Notes: generated from the sequence alone by a model not told the origin. A DNA stretch of 64,000 nucleotides from Flavobacterium flevense (GCF_900142775.1 NZ_FRCC01000002.1:248001-312000), one strand, 5' to 3'. Counted from the first letter of the stretch, positions 33,503 through 42,066 are shown. Numbers and translations are program-made.

Positions 33503-33762
33503 ATTTTTCTGATAAAGCAAAAGCTGATTTAAATTTTTGGATAAAGTCTGGGAATAAAGGAATGTTAAAAAAAATTTATTCTTTAATAGAAGATATTCAA
33601 TTACATCCTTTTGAAGGTCTTGGAAAACCTGAAGAATTAAAACATCAGTTATCCGGACGCTGGTCAAGAAGAATTAATAAAGAACATCGTATCATATATA
33701 GAGTTACCGAAGAAAACAAAATAGAAATATTAAATATTCTTTCTCTGAAAGGACATTATTAA
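33493..33762 (+). CDS. Txe/YoeB-family mRNA interferase toxin
   Basis: 89 residues, the normal size. It shows the RelE-superfamily pattern: FSDKAKADLNFWIKSGNKGMLKKIYSLIEDIQLHPFEGLGKPEELKHQLSGRWSRRINKEHRIIYRV and a terminal LSLKGHY. Residues matching the YoeB active site are E47/E48, R66 and the C-terminal H88-Y89. Toxins of this family cleave mRNA on the ribosome at the A site. The motif set is complete, so it should be active unless neutralised. It starts inside the antitoxin gene and ends 23 bp before sufC, placing the module within the suf operon. Confidence 0.92.
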   Translation: MQIDFSDKAKADLNFWIKSGNKGMLKKIYSLIEDIQLHPFEGLGKPEELKHQLSGRWSRRINKEHRIIYRVTEENKIEILNILSLKGHY

Positions 33763-33785
33763 ATAAAAGAAAAACACGCTAAAGA

Positions 33786-34538
33786 ATGTTATCAATAAAA
33801 AATTTACACGCCTCGATAGGTGATAAAGAAATTCTTAAGGGAATTAATTTAGAAATAAAAGCAGGAGAAATTCACGCGATAATGGGACCTAACGGTGCCG
33901 GAAAAAGTACGCTTTCGGCAATTATTGCAGGAAATGAAAACTACGAAGTAACAGACGGTGAAATTCTATTGGAAAACGAAGATATTTCAGAGTTAGCTCC
34001 TGAAGAAAGAGCTCATAAAGGAGTATTTCTTTCGTTCCAGTATCCTGTTGAAATTCCTGGCGTTTCAGTAACTAATTTCATGAAAACTGCTATCAACGAA
34101 ACTAGAAAAGCAAACGGTCACGAAGAAATGCCTGCTAACGAAATGTTGAAAGTAATTCGTGAAAAATCAGAATTATTAGAAATTGACCGCAAGTTTTTAT
34201 CCCGCTCTCTTAACGAAGGTTTCTCTGGTGGAGAGAAAAAACGTAACGAAATTTTCCAAATGGCAATGTTAGAGCCTAAACTGGCTATTCTTGACGAAAC
34301 TGATTCCGGATTGGATATCGATGCTTTGAGAATTGTGGCTAATGGTGTTAACAAATTAAAAAGTGATAAAAACGCTATTATCGTAATTACGCACTACCAA
34401 AGATTATTAGAATATATCGTTCCTGATTTTGTTCACGTATTGTACAATGGAAGAATTGTAAAATCTGGTGACGCGAGCCTGGCTTTAGAATTAGAAGAAA
34501 AAGGATACGACTGGATTAAACAAGAACAAGAAGCGTAA
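33786..34538 (+). CDS. sufC: Fe-S assembly ATPase SufC
   Basis: 250 residues, an ABC-type ATPase without membrane partners. Walker [10 protein letters not shown] spans 34-42, the signature is [12 protein letters not shown] and Walker B is [14 protein letters not shown], with the switch histidine in VITHYQRLL. SufC dimerises on SufB and SufD and drives conformational change during cluster assembly. The reading frame is intact despite the inserted toxin-antitoxin pair upstream. An 84-bp spacer with short repeats precedes sufD. Confidence 0.98.
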   Translation: MLSIKNLHASIGDKEILKGINLEIKAGEIHAIMGPNGAGKSTLSAIIAGNENYEVTDGEILLENEDISELAPEERAHKGVFLSFQYPVEIPGVSVTNFMKTAINETRKANGHEEMPANEMLKVIREKSELLEIDRKFLSRSLNEGFSGGEKKRNEIFQMAMLEPKLAILDETDSGLDIDALRIVANGVNKLKSDKNAIIVITHYQRLLEYIVPDFVHVLYNGRIVKSGDASLALELEEKGYDWIKQEQEA

Positions 34539-34551
34539 AATTAGTTTGCAG

Positions 34552-34620
34552 TTTACAGTTTGCAGTTCCGATAATTATCGGAAGCACTCCTAACTTATAA
34601 CTCCTAACTTATAACTACAA
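34552..34620. repeat. short repeats in the sufC-sufD spacer
   Basis: Holds TTTGCAGTTTACAGTTTGCAG-type direct repeats, a perfect TTCCGATAATTATCGGAA palindrome (34565-34582) and a duplicated CTCCTAACTTATAA unit. Similar CAGT-rich repeats lie at 38725-38785. Possibly an mRNA hairpin that tunes sufD expression. Confidence 0.5.
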
Positions 34621-34622
34621 AA

Positions 34623-35939
34623 ATGGAATTAAAAGAAAAATTAATCTCATCGTTCATGGCTTTTGAAGAACGCATCGATGTTCATTCAGAACTGCATGAT
34701 GTGAGAACTTCGGCTTTAAAAAACTTTGAAACAAAAGGATTTCCTTCTAAAAAAGAAGAAGCCTGGAAATATACTTCGCTAAATGCCATTCTAAAAAATG
34801 ACTTTACCGTTTTTCCTAAAAAAGACAGTGCAATAGAATTTAATCAGGTAAAAAAATACTTTATCCACGAAATCGATACGTATAAAGTAGTTTTTATTGA
34901 CGGTATTTTTAGCTCTCACCTGTCTTCAACTACTCACGATGGAATCGATGTTTGTTTAATGTCTTCGGCATTGACAAAACCAAAATACAAAATGGTTATT
35001 GATAACTATTTTAACAAAATTGCCAGTAAAGATGATAGCCTGACTTCATTAAACACTGCTTTTGCCAGCGAAGGGGCTTATATCAACATCCCTAAAAGCA
35101 AGGTTGCTGATAAACCTATTGAGATTATGTATTTCTCAACAGGAAATGAATCAGCATTGATGACTCAGCCACGAAATTTAGTGATTGTAGGCGAGAATTC
35201 TCATGTACAAATTATTGAACGTCACCAAAGTTTAAGCGAAAATCCTGTTTTAACCAATTCGGTTACAGAAATTTTTGCTCAAAAACGTGCCATTGTGGAT
35301 TATTATAAAATTCAAAATGATAGCCTTGAAGCGAATCTAATTGACAACACTTACGTTTCGCAACAAAAAGAAAGTCATGCTTCTGTTCACACGTTTTCTT
35401 TTGGTGGAAACCTAACCAGAAATAACCTGAATTTTTACCATTATGGTGAAAGACTGACAAGTACATTGAATGGTATTACTATTATTGGTGACAAGCAACA
35501 CGTAGATCACTATACTCTAGTAAACCACGCGGAACCAAATTGCGAAAGTTTCCAGGATTATAAAGGAATTTTCTCAGATCGTTCAACAGGCGTTTTCAAC
35601 GGAAAAGTATATGTAGAGAAAGAAGCTCAGAAAACGAATGCTTTCCAAAAAAGCAACAACATTTTATTGAGTGACAAAGCTACTATTAATGCGAAACCAC
35701 AATTGGAAATTTTTGCTGATGATGTAAAATGTTCTCACGGTTGTACGGTAGGACAATTAGACGAAACCGCTTTATTCTACATGCAACAACGAGGGATTCC
35801 TAAAAAAGAAGCCAAAGCTTTGTTGATGTATGCTTTCTCTAATGCAGTAATCGAAAACATCAAAATACCGGAATTAAAACAAAGAATCACTAAAATCATT
35901 GCTATGAAATTAGGAGTGAAATTAGGATTTGATTTGTAG
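34623..35939 (+). CDS. sufD: Fe-S cluster assembly protein SufD
   Basis: 438 residues, partner of SufB in the SufBC2D scaffold. Visible marks are the N-terminal FETKGFPSKKEEAWKYTSLNAIL, the beta-helix core (VSQQKESHASVHTFSFGGNLTRNNLNFYHYGE), and the C-terminal ADDVKCSHGCTVGQLDETALFYMQQRGIPKKEAKALLMYAF, with the conserved histidine and cysteine involved in cluster binding. It is the last gene of the first suf unit; a strong hairpin (35959-35999) follows and sufS has its own candidate promoter. Confidence 0.98.
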   Translation: MELKEKLISSFMAFEERIDVHSELHDVRTSALKNFETKGFPSKKEEAWKYTSLNAILKNDFTVFPKKDSAIEFNQVKKYFIHEIDTYKVVFIDGIFSSHLSSTTHDGIDVCLMSSALTKPKYKMVIDNYFNKIASKDDSLTSLNTAFASEGAYINIPKSKVADKPIEIMYFSTGNESALMTQPRNLVIVGENSHVQIIERHQSLSENPVLTNSVTEIFAQKRAIVDYYKIQNDSLEANLIDNTYVSQQKESHASVHTFSFGGNLTRNNLNFYHYGERLTSTLNGITIIGDKQHVDHYTLVNHAEPNCESFQDYKGIFSDRSTGVFNGKVYVEKEAQKTNAFQKSNNILLSDKATINAKPQLEIFADDVKCSHGCTVGQLDETALFYMQQRGIPKKEAKALLMYAFSNAVIENIKIPELKQRITKIIAMKLGVKLGFDL

Positions 35940-35957
35940 TTTTTAAACGAATAAATA

Positions 35958-35999
35958 CACAAAGGGCACAAGGTTTTTACTAAACTTTGTGCCCTTTGT
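35958..35999 (+). terminator. hairpin after sufD (terminator or CAAAG-type repeat)
   Basis: A 13-bp perfect inverted repeat, ACAAAGGGCACAA / TTGTGCCCTTTGT, with a 15-nt spacer. It ends in only a weak T-rich tail (AAATTTTA). It belongs to the same CAAAG/CTTTG-rich family as spacers near 11.7 and 54.4 kb, so it may be a dispersed repeat serving as terminator. Confidence 0.55.
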
Positions 36000-36135
36000 A
36001 AATTTTACTTAGTGTGTTGGTGTGAAATTTCTAAAGATTACGTGATTTATTAATATATAAAATCTCTAATAAATTAAACTGATACTACAATCAATCAAAA
36101 CGAACAATTGAGGTAAAAAACAATTTTAGTTTTAG

Positions 36136-36143
36136 TACTTTTG
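36136..36143 (+). promoter_or_regulatory. candidate -7 element for sufS
   Basis: TACTTTTG fits TAnnTTTG and lies 25 nt before the sufS ATG. A TTG occurs 25 nt upstream (36108-36110), slightly long. It supports a second suf transcription unit. Confidence 0.4.
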
Positions 36144-36168
36144 TATAATAGAATTTTTCTAAATAGTT

Positions 36169-37383
36169 ATGCTGAACATTCAAAAAATAAGAGCCGATTT
36201 TCCTATTCTTAATGAAAAAGTAAATGGAAAACCATTAGTATATTTCGACAACGGAGCTACTTCGCAAAAACCGCAGGTAGTTATCGATGCGATTGCAAAA
36301 TATTATCAGGAAATTAATGCCAACATTCACCGTGGTGTACATACTTTAAGCCAGTTGGCCACTGATGCCTATGAAATTTCCCGTAGCAAAATTCAAAAGC
36401 ACATTAATGCTAAACATGCTCATGAAGTACTTTTTACTTCAGGAACTACTTTTGGGATTAATTTAGTAGCTAACGGATTTGCTTCCATTTTAAAACCTGG
36501 CGACGAAGTGATGGTTTCGCATTTAGAACATCACAGTAACATTGTTCCCTGGCAAATGCTTTGTGAAAAGACAGGAGCTACGCTAAAAGTCATTCCTATG
36601 GATGAAAATGGCGAATTGATTATGGCGGAATATGATAAACTGCTTTCGGACAAAACAAAAATTGTTACGGTAAATCATATTTCCAATGCACTTGGAATTA
36701 TCAATCCTGTAAAATACATGATTGATAAAGCGCATGAAGTAGGCGCCGCTGTTTTTATTGACGGAGCTCAGTCAGCAGCGCATTTAAGACCTGATGTTCA
36801 GGCATTAGATTGTGATTTTTATGCTTTCTCCGGACATAAAATGTGTGGTCCTACAGGAACCGGAATTTTGTACGGAAAAGAAACCTGGCTGAATAAATTA
36901 CCGCCTTATCAGGGTGGTGGCGAAATGATCAAAGAAGTTACTTTCGAAAAAACTACATATGCCGATTTACCTCATAAATTTGAAGCCGGTACACCTAATA
37001 TTGCCGGAGGAATTGTACTGGGAACAGCTATTGATTATTTAAATGAAGTAGGTTTTGAAAACATTCAAAAACAAGAATTAGAATTATTGGAATATGGAAC
37101 CAAACGATTATTAGAAATCGAAGGTTTGCGTATTTATGGAAATTCTAAAAATAAAACTTCGGTAATTTCGTTTAATATCGAAGGCATTCACCCGTATGAT
37201 ATTGGCAGTATTATTGATAAATTAGGAATTGCAGTAAGAACAGGACACCATTGTGCCCAGCCTATTATGAATTTCTACAGCATTCCGGGAACCATAAGAG
37301 CTTCATTCTCTTTTTACAATACTAAAGAAGAAATAGATGCCTTAGTTGAAGCGGTTAAAAAAGCCCAATTAATGTTATCTTAA
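36169..37383 (+). CDS. sufS: SufS-type cysteine desulfurase
   Basis: 404 residues, a PLP-dependent class V aminotransferase-fold enzyme that takes sulfur from cysteine as a persulfide. The PLP lysine is K224 in SGHKMCGPTG; the catalytic cysteine is C362 in RTGHHCAQP with the short loop of group II (SufS) desulfurases. Other marks are YFDNGATSQKP, TSGTTFGINLVA and HHSNIVPWQ. It works with SufE, encoded two genes downstream, which relays the sulfur to SufB. Cytoplasmic. Confidence 0.98.
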   Translation: MLNIQKIRADFPILNEKVNGKPLVYFDNGATSQKPQVVIDAIAKYYQEINANIHRGVHTLSQLATDAYEISRSKIQKHINAKHAHEVLFTSGTTFGINLVANGFASILKPGDEVMVSHLEHHSNIVPWQMLCEKTGATLKVIPMDENGELIMAEYDKLLSDKTKIVTVNHISNALGIINPVKYMIDKAHEVGAAVFIDGAQSAAHLRPDVQALDCDFYAFSGHKMCGPTGTGILYGKETWLNKLPPYQGGGEMIKEVTFEKTTYADLPHKFEAGTPNIAGGIVLGTAIDYLNEVGFENIQKQELELLEYGTKRLLEIEGLRIYGNSKNKTSVISFNIEGIHPYDIGSIIDKLGIAVRTGHHCAQPIMNFYSIPGTIRASFSFYNTKEEIDALVEAVKKAQLMLS

Positions 37384-37392
37384 AATAAAAAC

Positions 37393-37830
37393 ATGAAACT
37401 ACTATCGTTATTATTTCTGACTATTTTTCTAGGCAAAGGCTGCGAAGGAGTTTCTCAACAAAATATTGAAACGGCTCAATTGATTTATACAGCAAACTCC
37501 AGAGGATTTTACCGGGAAATTAGTATCGAAAATCATGTTGCAAGCATAAAAAATGACAGAAAAGGGAAAGCTGTTCAAACTAAAATCTCAGATACAGACT
37601 GGAAAGAATTCGTTAAACTTTTTCAGGAAGTAGATTTAGAAGAAATAAAAAACCTGAAATCGCCTACGGAAAAACGTTTTTATGACGGTGCGGCAATCGC
37701 TAATCTAAAAATAAATTATGCAGGAAAAAACTATGAATCACAAAGTTTTGACCATGGTTTTCCTCCTGCCGAAATAAAAAAAATAGTGACTAAAATAAAT
37801 TCATTTGCAAAACAAAACAATGAAAATTAA
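37393..37830 (+). CDS. small exported (lipo)protein between sufS and sufE
   Basis: 145 residues. The N-terminus MKLLSLLFLTIFLGKGCEG looks like a signal with a possible lipoprotein cysteine at 17. The rest (AQLIYTANSRGFYREISIENHVASIKNDRKGKAVQTKISDTDWKEFVKLFQEVD; YDGAAIANLKINYAGKNYESQSFDHGFPPAEIKKIVTKINSF) is a small alpha/beta protein I cannot assign. Its position 9 bp after sufS and its 11-bp overlap with sufE show it belongs to the suf message, although an envelope location seems at odds with cytoplasmic Fe-S assembly. The function is unknown. Confidence 0.75.
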   Translation: MKLLSLLFLTIFLGKGCEGVSQQNIETAQLIYTANSRGFYREISIENHVASIKNDRKGKAVQTKISDTDWKEFVKLFQEVDLEEIKNLKSPTEKRFYDGAAIANLKINYAGKNYESQSFDHGFPPAEIKKIVTKINSFAKQNNEN

Positions 37831-38239
37831 AGACATACAAGAAGAAATAGTTGATGAATTCTCCATGTTTGATGACTGGATGCAGCGTTATGAATACATT
37901 ATAGAATTAGGAAAAAATCTTCCTTTAATCAAAGAAGAATCAAAAATTGACGAAAATTTAATTAAAGGCTGTCAATCTAAAGTATGGTTACAAGGAGAAA
38001 AAAAGGATGATAAAATAGTGTTCACCGCCGATAGTGATGCTATATTAACTAAAGGAATTATTGCTATTTTAATTCGTGTTTTTTCAAATCAGACACCCAA
38101 AGATATCATTGATGCCGAAATGGACTTCATTGACGATATAGGACTAAAAGAACATTTATCTCCTACGAGAGCTAATGGATTGGTTTCGATGATAAAGAAT
38201 ATTAAAATGTATGCTTTGGCATTTGATGCTAAGAAATAA
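37820..38239 (+). CDS. sufE: sulfur acceptor protein SufE
   Basis: 139 residues from the ATG at 37820 (MKIKDIQEEIVDEFSMFDDW). An in-frame TTG at 37805 would add five residues and is unlikely. The sulfur-accepting cysteine is C51 in LIKGCQSKVW, the canonical SufE loop, and LSPTRANGLVSMIKNIK is the conserved C-terminal helix. SufE takes persulfide from SufS and hands it to SufB. The ATG lies inside the end of the preceding gene (11-bp overlap), indicating translational coupling. Confidence 0.96.
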   Translation: MKIKDIQEEIVDEFSMFDDWMQRYEYIIELGKNLPLIKEESKIDENLIKGCQSKVWLQGEKKDDKIVFTADSDAILTKGIIAILIRVFSNQTPKDIIDAEMDFIDDIGLKEHLSPTRANGLVSMIKNIKMYALAFDAKK

Positions 38240-38250
38240 GCTTTTTTTAA

Positions 38251-38374
38251 AACATATAAGTCATAAAAGTCCATAAAAGAAAGTTTAATACTATCTTTAT
38301 GATGCCCCGAATAACTATATGTTTTATAGTAATTAAAAAGAATACTAAATTTAAAGGAACTTATATAACTTATA
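38251..38374. repeat. decayed copy of the ACATATAAGTCATA inverted-repeat element
   Basis: The left arm AACATATAAGTCATAAAAGT (38251-38270) matches the left arm of the 14.0-kb element except for a few bases. The right arm, ACTTATATAACTTATA at 38359-38374, pairs with it in 14 of 16 positions. It occupies the sufE-sufT spacer. Confidence 0.65.
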
Positions 38375-38396
38375 GGATTCAAAACAACTAAACAAA

Positions 38397-38720
38397 ATGG
38401 AACAAGAAATAGACACCAACCAATTAGGAGAAGCGATTGTAATGAAATTAAAAACCATTTATGATCCGGAGATTCCTGTAGATATTTATGAATTAGGACT
38501 AATTTATGACGTAATGGTAAATACCGATTATGAAGTAAAAATCTTAATGACACTAACATCTCCAAACTGTCCTGTTGCCGAAAGTTTACCTAGAGAAGTA
38601 GAAGAAAAAGTAAAATCAATTGAACACATCAAAGGTGCTGAAGTAGAAATTACTTTTGATCCGCCATGGAGCAAAGACTTAATGAGCGAAGAAGCTAAAT
38701 TAGAATTGGGAATGCTTTAA
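38397..38720 (+). CDS. sufT: SufT/MIP18-family Fe-S maturation protein (DUF59)
   Basis: 107 residues. The DUF59 core is clear: LKTIYDPEIPVDIYELGLIYDV with the conserved DPE, then ILMTLTSPNCPVAESLPREVEEKV with the conserved cysteine C58, and VEITFDPPWSKDLMSEEAKLELG. Such proteins assist late delivery of iron-sulfur clusters in the cytoplasm. It sits in the suf cluster after sufE, separated by a 157-bp spacer that holds a repeat element. Confidence 0.92.
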   Translation: MEQEIDTNQLGEAIVMKLKTIYDPEIPVDIYELGLIYDVMVNTDYEVKILMTLTSPNCPVAESLPREVEEKVKSIEHIKGAEVEITFDPPWSKDLMSEEAKLELGML

Positions 38721-38724
38721 AAAA

Positions 38725-38785
38725 TAGTAAGCAGTAATCAGTAGCAGAAGGCAGTTTCTATAGCTACTGAACACTGAATACCGTT
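38725..38785. repeat. CAGT-rich direct repeats between sufT and the DUF2480 gene
   Basis: AAGCAGTAATCAGTAGCAGAAGG and CTACTGAACACTGAATACCG form loose direct and inverted repeats, like those at 34552-34620. No promoter seen. Confidence 0.35.
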
Positions 38786-38802
38786 AAATGAATACTAGAA
38801 TA

Positions 38803-39309
38803 ATGGAAGAAATTGTAAATAAAGTAGCAAACAGTGCCTTGGAAGTTTTCGACTTAGAAGATTACTATCCTAAAGGCGTTCGTACGCAAATTGATATTTC
38901 GCAATGGTTACTCGAAGGATTTTTATTAAAAGAAAAAGACTTTAGAGAACAACTTAAAAATCATGACTGGACACAATATCAGGATCAATATGTAGCAATT
39001 AATTGCAGTACTGATGCCATTGTTCCGGCATGGGCTTCTATTTTAGTAGCAATACAATTAGCGCCTTTTGCTAAAAAAATCATCAATGGAAACAAAGAAG
39101 ATTTAGATGCATCTTTATACGAAGAATTGCTTCCTAAAATAGATTATAAAGTTTACGAAAATAAATCAGTTATTATAAAAGGTTGTTCAAAAAAACCAGT
39201 TCCTACAAGAGCATATGTGTTAGCAGCTCACCATTTACAACCTTTTGCAAGAAGCATTATGTATGGAGAAGCCTGTTCAGCAGTGCCTTTGTATAAAGCA
39301 AAAAAGTAA
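38803..39309 (+). CDS. DUF2480 protein associated with the suf cluster
   Basis: 168 residues from the ATG at 38803 (MEEIVNKVANSALEVFDLEDYYPKG). Another ATG at 38788 would add MNTRI and cannot be excluded. Family marks include the N-terminal FDLEDYYPKGVRTQIDISQWL, QYVAINCSTDAIVPAWASILVAI, VIIKGCSKKPVPTRAYVLAAHHLQPFARSIMYGEACSAVPLY. Several conserved cysteines and histidines suggest metal or cluster binding, but this is inference. DUF2480 genes regularly accompany suf genes in Bacteroidota, pointing to a role in Fe-S handling. Cytoplasmic. Confidence 0.88.
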   Translation: MEEIVNKVANSALEVFDLEDYYPKGVRTQIDISQWLLEGFLLKEKDFREQLKNHDWTQYQDQYVAINCSTDAIVPAWASILVAIQLAPFAKKIINGNKEDLDASLYEELLPKIDYKVYENKSVIIKGCSKKPVPTRAYVLAAHHLQPFARSIMYGEACSAVPLYKAKK

Positions 39310-39329
39310 CTAAAATCAATAACATCTAT

Positions 39330-40180
39330 ATGAGAAAACTACTTCTATTTGTTGTTTTAATTCTGACAGCCTTTACAATTCAGGCTCAGGAAACAGAAAA
39401 AGATACCACAAAAGTGTGGACAAAAAAAGCAATATGTCTTTATTGTTAAGTCAATCAGCATATAACAGACAATGGCTGGGTGATGGAACTTCAAACGTTG
39501 CTGGGAATTTTGGTTTAAACTACGACTTTAATTATAAAAAAGGAGATGTAGTATGGGATAATAAATTTATCCTTGCTTATGGTTTAAGTAAAATAAAAGG
39601 GAATGAAAATACTGCCAAAACAGACGACCGTTTGGAATTAAATTCTCTTTGGGGAAAAAAAGCTAAGGCTAAAAACTGGTATTATTCGATGTATTTTAAT
39701 TTTAAATCGCAAATGGACGTGGGTCTTGATAAAAATAATCAGGTGATTTCTCATTTTTTCTCTCCGGCCTATTTTCAATTTAGACCCGGTTTTTTATGGA
39801 AAAAAGATAACAATGCAAGTATTAACATTGCTCCGGCAGCAGGTAAATTAATTTTGGTTCACAAGCATTTTACAGATTTAGGTTCTTCTTTTGGTGTTTT
39901 ACAAGGAGACAATACCCGTTTTGAATTTGGAGCCAGCGTTTCAGCTTATTATAAATTTGTTGCTCTTACCAACGTTACGATTGAAAACCGCCTGAATTTA
40001 TATTCTAATTATTTAGAAGATCCACAAAATGTTGATATCGACTACCAAATGAATGTAGTGATGAAAATCAACAAATACCTTTCGGCAAATGTTGCATTGC
40101 AAACCATCTATGATGATAACGCTATAAAAGGTGTTCAGGTAAGAGAAGTATTTGGCTTAGGAGTTAATTACGGATTTTAG
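39330..40180 (+). pseudogene. DUF3078 outer-membrane protein gene interrupted by a -1-type frameshift in an A7 run
   Basis: The ATG at 39330 opens a signal peptide (MRKLLLFVVLILTAFTIQAQ) and continues to TTKVWTKK, then hits TAA at 39447-39449. The rest (SNMSLLLSQSAYNRQWLGDGTSNVAGNFGLNYDF to VREVFGLGVNYGF) continues in the -1 frame to 40180. That part is a DUF3078 outer-membrane barrel. The join is the run of seven A at 39422-39428; one more A, or a -1 slip there, restores a single frame of about 283 codons. The A AAA AAA heptamer is in the phase needed for -1 frameshifting. So this is a mutation, a sequencing error, or a gene rescued by slippage. Confidence 0.85.
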
Positions 40181-40198
40181 AAAATCTATCTTAATCAT

Positions 40199-40240
40199 AA
40201 AAAATCCCTTTTGAAAAAATAATTTCAAAAGGGATTTTTT
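40199..40240. terminator. bidirectional terminator, 18-bp perfect stem
   Basis: AAAAAATCCCTTTTGAAA / TTTCAAAAGGGATTTTTT with a 6-nt loop, between the convergent DUF3078 and hflX genes. It has T-runs on both strands. Confidence 0.95.
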
Positions 40241-40262
40241 AGTTTTATTTCGAAAAAAAAAA

Positions 40263-41495
40263 TTATTCTTTTTCTTCTTTTTCAATCGCATCCTTATAAT
40301 CCGGATACAGGAATTTGTTGTATGGAAAACGCGTAATGTGAATTTGGCGTACGGCTTCGTAAACTCTTTCTCTGAATTCTTCGAAATTTTCTTTGTTGGT
40401 TGCCGAGATAAACAATGCCTTTTCTTCCCCTACACGACTCATCCAGGTGGATTTCCACTCTTCCAGCGTATAGTGTTTAGTCGTTTTTTCGGTCATTAAA
40501 TCGTCTTCGTCAATAGTCAAATGTCTATACGAATCTATTTTATTGAAAACCATAATTACTGGTTTGTCAGCTGCTTTGATGTCTAATAAAATTTGATTTA
40601 CCGAAGCGATATGGTCTTCAAAATCAGGATGTGAAATATCAACCACATGCAATAATAAATCGGCTTCACGAACCTCATCAAGCGTACTCTTGAAGGAATC
40701 TACCAACTGTGTGGGTAATTTTCGAATAAAACCTACCGTATCCGAAAGCAGAAAAGGTAAATTCTTAATCACCACTTTCCGAACAGTAGTATCCAGTGTG
40801 GCAAACAATTTATTTTCGACAAAAACATCGCTTTTGCCTATGGCGTTCATCAAAGTCGATTTTCCCACATTGGTATAACCCACTAAAGCCACACGAACCA
40901 TAGCGCCGCGATTGCTTCGTTGAGTACCCATTTGCTTGTCGATAGCCTTGATTTTTTCTTTCAATAACGAAATTCGGTCACGTACAATACGACGGTCGGT
41001 TTCAATTTCCGTTTCTCCCGGACCACGCATTCCGATTCCCCCTTTTTGACGCTCTAAGTGGGTCCACAATCCCGAAAGTCGCGGTAACAAATAGATACAT
41101 TGTGCCAGTTCTACCTGGGTTCTTGCATAGGAAGTCTCCGCTCTTTGTGCAAAAATATCCAGAATCAGATTGGTTCTGTCCAAAATTTTACAATCGATAA
41201 TTTTGGAGATATTTTTTTGCTGCGAAGGCGTTAATTCGTCATCAAAAATAATGGTGGAGATTCCGTTCTCTTTTACATAATGATGAATCTCGTCTATTTT
41301 TCCGGTTCCAAGAAAAGTCTTTGGATTGGGTTTGTCTACTTTTTGGAAAAAACGTTTTACCACTTGTCCGCCTGCAGTATAAGTCAAAAACTCTAATTCA
41401 TCCAGATACTCATTGAGTTTCTCTTCACTCTGATTTTGAGTTACAATACCAACAATGGCCGTTTTTTCGAAATTTATTACTTCTTTTTCTAACAT
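40263..41495 (-). CDS. hflX: ribosome-associated GTPase HflX
   Basis: 410 residues. The N-terminal HflX domain (LTYTAGGQVVKRFFQKVDKPNPKTFLGTGKIDEI; RTNLILDIFAQRAETSYARTQVELAQ; RQKGGIGMRGPGETEIETDRR) is followed by a G domain with G1 GYTNVGKST, G3 DTVGFI and G4 NKID. HflX binds 50S and 70S ribosomes, splits stalled ribosomes under stress and hydrolyses GTP. Cytoplasmic. A C-terminal acidic/basic tail (KDAIEKEEKE) ends it. It is convergent with the suf cluster and downstream of the FKBP gene on the same strand, with an inverted repeat in the spacer. Confidence 0.97.
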   Translation of the reverse strand: MLEKEVINFEKTAIVGIVTQNQSEEKLNEYLDELEFLTYTAGGQVVKRFFQKVDKPNPKTFLGTGKIDEIHHYVKENGISTIIFDDELTPSQQKNISKIIDCKILDRTNLILDIFAQRAETSYARTQVELAQCIYLLPRLSGLWTHLERQKGGIGMRGPGETEIETDRRIVRDRISLLKEKIKAIDKQMGTQRSNRGAMVRVALVGYTNVGKSTLMNAIGKSDVFVENKLFATLDTTVRKVVIKNLPFLLSDTVGFIRKLPTQLVDSFKSTLDEVREADLLLHVVDISHPDFEDHIASVNQILLDIKAADKPVIMVFNKIDSYRHLTIDEDDLMTEKTTKHYTLEEWKSTWMSRVGEEKALFISATNKENFEEFRERVYEAVRQIHITRFPYNKFLYPDYKDAIEKEEKE

Positions 41496-41505
41496 ATCAT
41501 ATAAT

Positions 41506-41533
41506 AAGCTGCAAATTTAATGATTTGCAGCTT
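41506..41533. terminator. 11-bp inverted repeat between FKBP gene and hflX
   Basis: AAGCTGCAAAT / ATTTGCAGCTT with a 6-nt loop. It lies 57 bp past the FKBP stop and 11 bp before the hflX start. The T-tail is weak. A TAAATTTG -7-like box (minus strand, 41519-41512) is embedded in it, so it could instead be an operator for hflX. Confidence 0.5.
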
Positions 41534-41589
41534 AGGAATTGAATTTATAATTTCTTAAAAATATTCCTTTTGTCTGAAAAAAAGAAATT

Positions 41590-42066
41590 TTAATTCACTG
41601 AAATTAATTTAACTTCAAAAATAAGTACTGATGCACCCGGAATGCTTCCATAATCATTTCCGCCATATCCTAGTTTTGCAGGAATAACAAGCAATGCACT
41701 TCCGCCTTCTTTTAGGTATGAAATTCCTTCTGTCCAGCCTTTTACCACCTGATTCAGTCCAAAAGAAATTCCTTTTTCATCACTTTGATCAAATACTTTC
41801 CCATCCATAAAATAGCCTTTGTAAGCCACGGTTACATTAGACTCAGGAGTTGCCTGCTTACCGGTTCCTGGATCTTTGATTACATAATACAACCCGGATT
41901 CGCTTTTAGTTCCTTTTAATCCTTTTTCAGCAACATATTTTTCAATTTCCTTTTCATTTTTGGCTACATAAGGAATTTCACTTGGTGCTTCGCTGGTATT
42001 GTTACTTTCTTTTTTACAGGAAATAAAAAGAGTCAAAATCAATACTGCTGATAATAAATGTTTCAT
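41590..42066 (-). CDS. FKBP-type peptidyl-prolyl isomerase, lipoprotein
   Basis: 158 residues. The signal and lipobox MKHLLSAVLILTLFISC (Cys 17) predict anchoring outside the cytoplasm. A Lys/Ser/Glu linker leads to the FKBP domain (about 60-158): VTVAYKGYFMDGKVFDQSDEKGISFGLNQVVKGWTEGISYLKEGGSALLVIPAKLGYGG and VLIFEVKLISV, with the usual active-site aromatic and Asp residues (YKGY, FD, W). It helps fold exported or outer-membrane proteins. No partner gene is adjacent. Confidence 0.93.
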   Translation of the reverse strand: MKHLLSAVLILTLFISCKKESNNTSEAPSEIPYVAKNEKEIEKYVAEKGLKGTKSESGLYYVIKDPGTGKQATPESNVTVAYKGYFMDGKVFDQSDEKGISFGLNQVVKGWTEGISYLKEGGSALLVIPAKLGYGGNDYGSIPGASVLIFEVKLISVN

